Source of the DNA: CAZKTF01 sp964555565
Lineage (GTDB): Bacteria; Planctomycetota; JAJSAM01; JAKLKS01
Direction of reading: 5' to 3'
DNA: 14,067 nucleotides
NCBI GenBank assembly: GCA_964555565.1
Contig: CAZKTF010000085.1
Location: 1-14,067, forward strand
Within the stretch, counting starts at the first letter, position 1. The number at the start of each line of letters is the position of its first letter. Both the position numbers and the translations under genes were made by a program. This document shows positions 7,207 through 14,067 of this stretch, one piece after another. Under the pieces are notes generated by a model. That model searched no databases. It had not been told where the DNA came from and saw only the letters and a list, made by a program, of their open reading frames with translations.

Positions 7207-10173
7207 ATGGGGCGCTCTCTGACGGTGGCGCTGGCCGCGGGACTCGCCCTCTGGGTGCCGGGGGGCGACCGGGGGGCGGCGACGGCGGGCCTCCACGACC
7301 CGTCTCCTTCGCGGGCCGGGACCGGATCTGCGCGCGCGGCGCGGTTCGCGCGTCCCCCGCTGCTGTTCCTGGAGAACGGCGGCCAGGTGGACGCTCGCGT
7401 CGCGTTCTACGCCCACGCCCGGGACCGGAGTGTCTACTTCACCGTGGACGGAGTCACGTTCGACCTGCGCCGCGACGGGAGCCGTTTCGCGGTATGCCTC
7501 GACTTCGTCGGGGGCCGCCCCGGGGCGAGGCCGCGGGGGAAGGACCCCGGACCGACCCTGGTGAGCTACCTGAAGGGCCCCCGGGGGAAGTGGCGGACGG
7601 GGCTCCACGCGTTTGCCGCGGTCGAGTACCGGGACCTCTGGCCGGGAATCGACCTCGTGTACGAGGCCGTCGCGACCGGGCTCAAGTACCGCTTCGTCGT
7701 CCATCCCGGGGCGGACCCGGGTCGGATCCGGCTCCGGTGGCGGGGCGCGGCCTCGGTGGCGCTGGAGGACTCGGGGGGGCTCGCGGTGATGACGCCGCTC
7801 GGGGCGATCCGCGACGATCGGCCGGTCTCCTGGCAGGAGCGGGCAGGAGGGCGCGCTGCGGTGCCCACGGACTACGCGCTGGGGCCGGCGGCGGCGGACG
7901 GTTCCCGCGTCCTCAGATTCCGCCTCGGGGACTACGACCACGGCCTCCCGCTCGTCATCGACCCCGCCGCGGTGATGTACGCCGGCTTCCTGGGGGGCCT
8001 CGGCGACGGCGACGAGGCCCGCGGTGTCGCTGTGGACACCGCCCGCAGCGCCTACGTCACGGGAGTCACCAACTCCGACGACTTCCCCGCGACCGTGGGC
8101 GCATTCGAGACCTCCCGCTCCGGCGACCTGGACGCCTTCGTCGCGAAGGTCCTGCCGGCGGGCACGGGGTTCGCCTACGTGACCTTCCTGGGTGGCTCCG
8201 CCAGGGAGGACGTGGGCGGCATCGCGGTGGACACCTCCGGCGAGGCCACCATCGCCGGCGCGACGTACTCGGATGAGACGACCTTCCCGGTCACCGTGGG
8301 GCCGGAACTGACTTTCGCCTGTTGCCGGGACGCGTTCATCGCCAGGTTGAACGCGTCCGGCACAGGGCTCGTCTACTGTGGCTACATCAGCACCGGATCC
8401 GCCTCGGGGGTGGCCTTGGACGCCTCGGGGAGCGCCTACGTCACCGGCTACGTGTTTTCCGGGGATCTCCCGGCCCTCGTGGGGCCGGACCTGACGGGCA
8501 ACGGCGGCTTCGACGCCTACGTGGCGAAGGTGAAGGCGGACGGGAGCGGACTCGACTACTGCGGGTACATCGGCGGGGCCGGCACGGATCAGGCCAACGG
8601 GATCGCCGTGACTCCGGGCGGCGTCGCGTTCGTCGTCGGCCTCACCCTCTCCGACGAGACGACGTTCCCGGTGGCAGCGGGGCCGGACCTGACCTACAAC
8701 GGGGCGAGCGACGGGTTCGTCGCCCGGGTGAAGGCGGACGGCTCCAGCCTCGACTACTGCGGCTATCTCGGAGGTCCGGGCCCGGGGGAGGACTACGTGA
8801 ACGCGGTGGCGGTGGACGCGTTGGGCAATGCCTACCTCACCGGCCATACCACCTCCACTTCCGCCCCGACGTTCCCCGTCGCCGTGGGACCGGACCTGAC
8901 CATCAACGGCACGATTGACGCGTTCGTGGCGAAGGTGAACGCGGCGGGGACGGCGCTCGTGTACTGCGGCTACATCGGAGGGGAGTACTCGGAGGAGGGG
9001 TACGGGATCGCGGTGGACGGCTCCGGGAGGGCCGTCGTCTGCGGAACCACCTCCTCCCACGAGGGGGGCGGCAACGGCGGCGGCTTCCCCGTCACGGGCG
9101 GTCCGGGCCTCAGGAGCGGCGGGGACCAGGACGCCTTCGTCGCGCGCGTCAGCGCGGACGGCGCCGGGTTCGACTACTCCGGGTTCCTGGGAGGCTCCGA
9201 CCAGGACGTGGCCAACGCGGTGGCGTTGGACGCCGCCGGGAACGCCTACGTCGTCGGCGTCACCTACTCCACGGAGTCCTCCTTTCCCGTCGCGGGCGGG
9301 CCCGACCGCACGGCCAGCGGCGCCACGGACGCCTTCGTGGCGAAGATCGTCCCGGCGAGGGGGTCCTTCCTCCTCCCGAAGAAGGTCACGGTCCGCCTGG
9401 ACCCGGAGGATCCGGCGAAGAACACGCTCCTCTTCTCCGGGACCCTGGACACCGGATCCAGGGTGGTGGACCTCTCCGCCGCCGGGACCCTGGACATCGG
9501 GGTCGGGGGATACGTCCTGACGGACCTGGCCCTCGCGGCCTCCTCCAACGGCAGGATGTACCGGTTCCAGACGGCGAACGTGGATCTCAGCGTGGGGCTC
9601 TCGCCCGCGGGGAGCAGCCGGGCGTCCTTCAAGGTCAAGGTGACGAACGACCTCACGGGCATCGTGGACCCCGACGGACCCCTCGTGCTCGAGTTCTTGA
9701 GCCCCACCGTGGACGCCGCGAGCCAGGTGACCCTCGCGGGAGGAGGGTTCGCGCTCGGCCGGCTGCGCGGGGCGCTCGCCGGGCCCGACCTCTACGTCCT
9801 CAAGTCGAAGGCGACGCTGAAGGGGGGAGGCGAGGACTCGCTGGCCCTGACGGCCGGGTTCTCCACGGATGGCACGACGCCCGACGCGGCGCCCGACGTG
9901 ACCGTGGGATTCGGGGACACGTTCACCGCGACGATCCCGGCGGGCTCCTTCGTCCGCAACGGGGACCGGTTCGAGTTCCGGGGCGACGCGGGCGGGGTCA
10001 CGCAGGTGGTCATCGACTACGCGAAGGAGACGGTCACCCTGAAGGGGAAGGGGCTCGACCTGGGCGCGTTCGGGGACGGTCCGGTCCCCGTCGTCGTCAC
10101 CGTCGGCCTCGACGCCGACCTTCGTGCGGTGCTGGTCCGCATGGGACGCAAGGGGAGCGGACTCGTCTACTGA
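7207..10173 (+). CDS. Large secreted SBBP-repeat beta-propeller protein
   Basis: The product is 988 residues. A short N-terminal hydrophobic segment (about 4-18, LTVALAAGLALWVP) looks like a Sec signal, so it is probably exported. Residues about 48-250 (FLENGGQVDARVAFYA onward) match the domain that commonly precedes SBBP repeats. Residues about 257-718 form seven SBBP-type repeats with the pattern GIAVD-GxAYVTG-T-S-FPV-GPDLT-DAFVAKV-YCGYIGG. The last 265 residues are beta-rich and contain two related modules. The protein ends without an LPXTG motif, membrane anchor or autotransporter barrel. A strong GGAGGAG ribosome-binding site lies just before the ATG at 7207. It is convergent with the second uvrA, with only 30 bp between the stops and no evident hairpin terminator. 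Function is unknown; such proteins are usually predicted to be extracellular adhesion or binding proteins. Confidence 0.88.
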   Translation: MGRSLTVALAAGLALWVPGGDRGAATAGLHDPSPSRAGTGSARAARFARPPLLFLENGGQVDARVAFYAHARDRSVYFTVDGVTFDLRRDGSRFAVCLDFVGGRPGARPRGKDPGPTLVSYLKGPRGKWRTGLHAFAAVEYRDLWPGIDLVYEAVATGLKYRFVVHPGADPGRIRLRWRGAASVALEDSGGLAVMTPLGAIRDDRPVSWQERAGGRAAVPTDYALGPAAADGSRVLRFRLGDYDHGLPLVIDPAAVMYAGFLGGLGDGDEARGVAVDTARSAYVTGVTNSDDFPATVGAFETSRSGDLDAFVAKVLPAGTGFAYVTFLGGSAREDVGGIAVDTSGEATIAGATYSDETTFPVTVGPELTFACCRDAFIARLNASGTGLVYCGYISTGSASGVALDASGSAYVTGYVFSGDLPALVGPDLTGNGGFDAYVAKVKADGSGLDYCGYIGGAGTDQANGIAVTPGGVAFVVGLTLSDETTFPVAAGPDLTYNGASDGFVARVKADGSSLDYCGYLGGPGPGEDYVNAVAVDALGNAYLTGHTTSTSAPTFPVAVGPDLTINGTIDAFVAKVNAAGTALVYCGYIGGEYSEEGYGIAVDGSGRAVVCGTTSSHEGGGNGGGFPVTGGPGLRSGGDQDAFVARVSADGAGFDYSGFLGGSDQDVANAVALDAAGNAYVVGVTYSTESSFPVAGGPDRTASGATDAFVAKIVPARGSFLLPKKVTVRLDPEDPAKNTLLFSGTLDTGSRVVDLSAAGTLDIGVGGYVLTDLALAASSNGRMYRFQTANVDLSVGLSPAGSSRASFKVKVTNDLTGIVDPDGPLVLEFLSPTVDAASQVTLAGGGFALGRLRGALAGPDLYVLKSKATLKGGGEDSLALTAGFSTDGTTPDAAPDVTVGFGDTFTATIPAGSFVRNGDRFEFRGDAGGVTQVVIDYAKETVTLKGKGLDLGAFGDGPVPVVVTVGLDADLRAVLVRMGRKGSGLVY
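7975..9362 (+). repeat. Seven tandem SBBP repeats, predicted propeller blades
   Basis: Seven units of about 60-70 residues run from MYAGFLGG to DAFVAKIVPARG. Each has the order AVD, AYVTG-like, FPV/GPDLT, DAFVAK/R, then (Y/F)xGY or FLGG. Blades 3-5 are similar at the DNA level as well: a gggccggacctgac-type block recurs near 8482, 8682 and 8890, suggesting recent duplication. The count of seven equals the commonest number of blades in closed propellers; closure is inferred. Confidence 0.8.
9382..10130 (+). repeat. Duplicated beta-rich C-terminal module of the propeller protein
   Basis: Residues about 726-835 and 866-975 look like two copies of one module. Both begin with an alternating KVTVRLD or KSKATLKGG strand, contain a YRFQTANVDLSV or FEFRGDAGGVTQVV segment, continue with ASFKVKVTNDLTGI or ETVTLKGKGLDLGAF, and close with DGPLVLEF or DGPVPVVVTV. 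Identity is low, so this rests on pattern matching by eye. Confidence 0.5.
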
Positions 10174-10203
10174 CCGCTCCGCCCGGTCCTCCGGGGGGTC
10201 GCG

Positions 10204-13034
<2,831 letters not shown>

Positions 13035-13129
13035 GCGCCGCGCGAAGTTTCGCCTGCCGGGGACCGGGGCCTCAGCCAGTTACAAACGCCCTCCGCCGAA
13101 CTCCGGGGGCGCCATCGACTTGCGTCGTG

Positions 13130-13152
13130 CACGAGGGGTCTGACCCCTCGTG
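13130..13152. repeat. Perfect 11-bp inverted repeat with GGGGTCTGACCCC core
   Basis: Arms CACGAGGGGTC (13130-13140) and GACCCCTCGTG (13142-13152) are exactly complementary around a single T. A second small palindrome, TCGTGCACGA (13125-13134), overlaps the left arm. It lies between two divergent genes, so it is unlikely to be a terminator for either. The core is shared with the element at 13668-13740. Confidence 0.85.
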
Positions 13153-13249
13153 TAGCCGTATGTCTCCGCGAGAGGACAGCGTTGGAGCGTTCTCAAGCCT
13201 GTTCGCCACGGCACGGCCCTTGCGTTCTCTCGCTCGAAAGGAGGCAACA

Positions 13250-13657
13250 ATGCGCGGTGCGACAAAGAGGGTCGGGACGCTGGTGGTGCTGGCCGTCGCG
13301 GCGGTCGCCGGGACGGGGTGCGCGGGGATGAGCGGCACGCATGCGGGCGCGCTCCTCGGGGCGCTCGCCGGAGGCGGGGCCGGCCTCGCCATCGGCCATC
13401 ACAACGGCCGCGACGCCCTCGGCGGGCTCGCGGGCGCGGGCCTCGGGGCCCTCGTGGGCGGGCTCATGGGGGCGGTGGACGACGCGGAGTCCGAGCGGCA
13501 CGCCGTCCCGGCGGTGGATGTCCTCGGGGACGCCGACCAGGACCTCCCGCCCGTCCCCCGGAGGCGGGTGGCGCGCACGGTGACGCGGACGCGGACGGTC
13601 TACCGGACCGTGTCGTGCCCGACGACGACCACGGAAGTGATCATCATCGACGAGTGA
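13250..13657 (+). CDS. Small glycine-zipper envelope protein, possible lipoprotein
   Basis: This 135-residue protein has a basic N-terminus, a hydrophobic stretch (TLVVLAVAAVAG, 10-21) and C24 in AGTGC. It is therefore exported and perhaps lipidated, though Gly at -3 is a poor lipobox match. Residues about 31-75 form a glycine zipper (HAGALLGALAGGGAGLAIG, then GGLAGAGLGALVGGLMGA), as in 17-kDa antigen and Gly-zipper/OmpA-linked proteins that associate with the outer membrane. The C-terminal third is polar, with Arg/Thr-rich and TTTTEVIIIDE segments. The ATG at 13250 is set by an excellent AAAGGAGG site about 6 nt upstream. The frame stays open further upstream (to about 13127), but that part would cross the inverted repeat and break the signal. 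The gene is flanked on both sides by GGGGTC(A/T)GACCCC repeats. Function is unknown beyond likely envelope location. Confidence 0.85.
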   Translation: MRGATKRVGTLVVLAVAAVAGTGCAGMSGTHAGALLGALAGGGAGLAIGHHNGRDALGGLAGAGLGALVGGLMGAVDDAESERHAVPAVDVLGDADQDLPPVPRRRVARTVTRTRTVYRTVSCPTTTTEVIIIDE

Positions 13658-13667
13658 CGGCAGACGA

Positions 13668-13740
13668 TGGGGTCAGACCTCAGGCGCCAGCGAGCGGCTC
13701 AGCACGCCGAGTGCACTCGGCGCCTGGGGTCTGACCCCCA
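13668..13740. repeat. 73-bp palindromic element with terminal inverted repeats and a central 18-bp palindrome
   Basis: The left arm (13668-13688, TGGGGTCAGACCTCAGGCGCC) is the reverse complement of the right arm (13719-13740) except for one indel and one mismatch. Inside lies a perfect 18-bp palindrome, CGCCGAGTGCACTCGGCG (13705-13722). It overlaps the right arm by four bases, so the two folds compete. There is no T-tract, so a classical terminator is doubtful, although it follows the preceding stop by 10 nt. It resembles a REP- or MITE-like element. Confidence 0.75.
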
Positions 13741-13764
13741 GTAACGCGCGTCGAGGAGGGGGCC

Positions 13765-14067
13765 ATGCGGTGGATGCACGGGACCTGGGTCGCGGCCGCG
13801 GCGGCGCTCGCCGCGGCGGGATGCGGCGGCGCCGCCGGGGGCGGCGCCGGGTACGACGACCCCGACTCCGAGTCCCTCGACGAGGACGAGGAGGTCTATT
13901 GGGGGGACGAGGAGGACGACGACGACGGCCCCACTCTCGTGGACGTTGCCATCGCGATCTTCGGGAGCGACGACGGCGGCGGCGGCGGACCCGGGTCTGC
14001 CCCCTGGGTCGCGGCCCGCGCCGACCTCGTGCGCGCCGCGGCCGCCCCCGACGCCGACGCCCGAGGC
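13765..14067 (+). CDS. Acidic putative lipoprotein, 5' part only
   Basis: The frame starts with ATG at 13765 behind a strong GAGGAGGGGG ribosome-binding site and stays open for 101 codons to the end of the window. The N-terminus (MRWMHGTWVAAAAALAAAGC) is a short signal with a lipobox-like AAGC ending at C20, so the mature protein would be a lipoprotein. After a Gly/Ala-rich spacer comes a strongly acidic segment (about residues 31-56: clusters of Asp and Glu, including DEDEE and EEDDDD), then a short hydrophobic VDVAIAIF segment, Gly-rich linkers and an Ala/Asp-rich stretch. The low-complexity acidic region might bind cations, but this is conjecture. It lies 107 nt after the glycine-zipper gene, separated by the palindromic element. 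No family is recognised. Confidence 0.72.
   Translation, partial: MRWMHGTWVAAAAALAAAGCGGAAGGGAGYDDPDSESLDEDEEVYWGDEEDDDDGPTLVDVAIAIFGSDDGGGGGPGSAPWVAARADLVRAAAAPDADARG

Noticed and set aside
5263..9060. Minus-strand open frame of about 1265 codons running into the HIT gene
   Set aside because: Only the last 140 codons encode a real protein (HIT). The upstream part is antisense to the histidine kinase and propeller genes, and a good ATG with ribosome-binding site exists at 5685.
10174..10203. Bidirectional terminator between the convergent propeller and second uvrA genes
   Set aside because: Only 30 bp with no stable stem followed by a T-run on either strand.

Overview
The window looks like a scaffold fragment from a very GC-rich, probably uncultured bacterium. 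Two runs of ten Ns (10512-10521 and 12997-13006) mark assembly gaps. By eye, GC is about 75-80% in the housekeeping genes, and the reading frames show a strong preference for G or C at third codon positions. A secreted SBBP-repeat beta-propeller protein, a PAS-less hybrid histidine kinase and two divergent UvrA paralogues would fit a high-GC acidobacterial, myxobacterial or planctomycete-like lineage. I cannot assign a phylum from the sequence alone.

Region 1 (1-2600, minus strand) is a compact three-gene unit with clearly lower GC (about 57-67% in the lines I counted, and about 47% in its promoter). Transcription runs right to left. It starts at a strong sigma70-type promoter overlapped by an inverted repeat, then reads an AbiEi/DUF6088-like antitoxin or repressor, a minimal soluble Hanks-type Ser/Thr kinase and an unrecognised 288-residue protein whose start overlaps the kinase stop by 4 nt. 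In AbiE systems the antitoxin gene is normally followed by an AbiEii nucleotidyltransferase toxin. Here that slot holds the kinase and the unknown protein. This is the best candidate in the window for an undescribed defence or toxin-antitoxin-like system.

Region 2 (2678-5685, minus strand) is a HIT-family nucleotide-binding protein followed with essentially no gap by a UvrA-family protein. That UvrA keeps the UvrB-binding domain but has lost the insertion domain. It has no ATG, GTG or TTG start anywhere upstream in frame.

Region 3 (5794-10173, plus strand) holds a sensorless soluble histidine kinase fused to a receiver domain, then a large secreted protein with a seven-repeat SBBP propeller and a duplicated beta-rich C-terminal module.

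Region 4 (10204-13034, minus strand) is a second UvrA paralogue. It keeps an insertion domain but has a divergent UvrB-binding region. It is interrupted by one N gap that shifts the apparent frame near the C-terminus and by another at the N-terminus.

Region 5 (13130-14067, plus strand) carries a small glycine-zipper envelope protein flanked by palindromic GGGGTC(A/T)GACCCC-type repeats, then the start of an acidic putative lipoprotein that runs off the end. No tRNA, rRNA, CRISPR array or transposase gene was seen. No gene-free stretch exceeds 300 bases.
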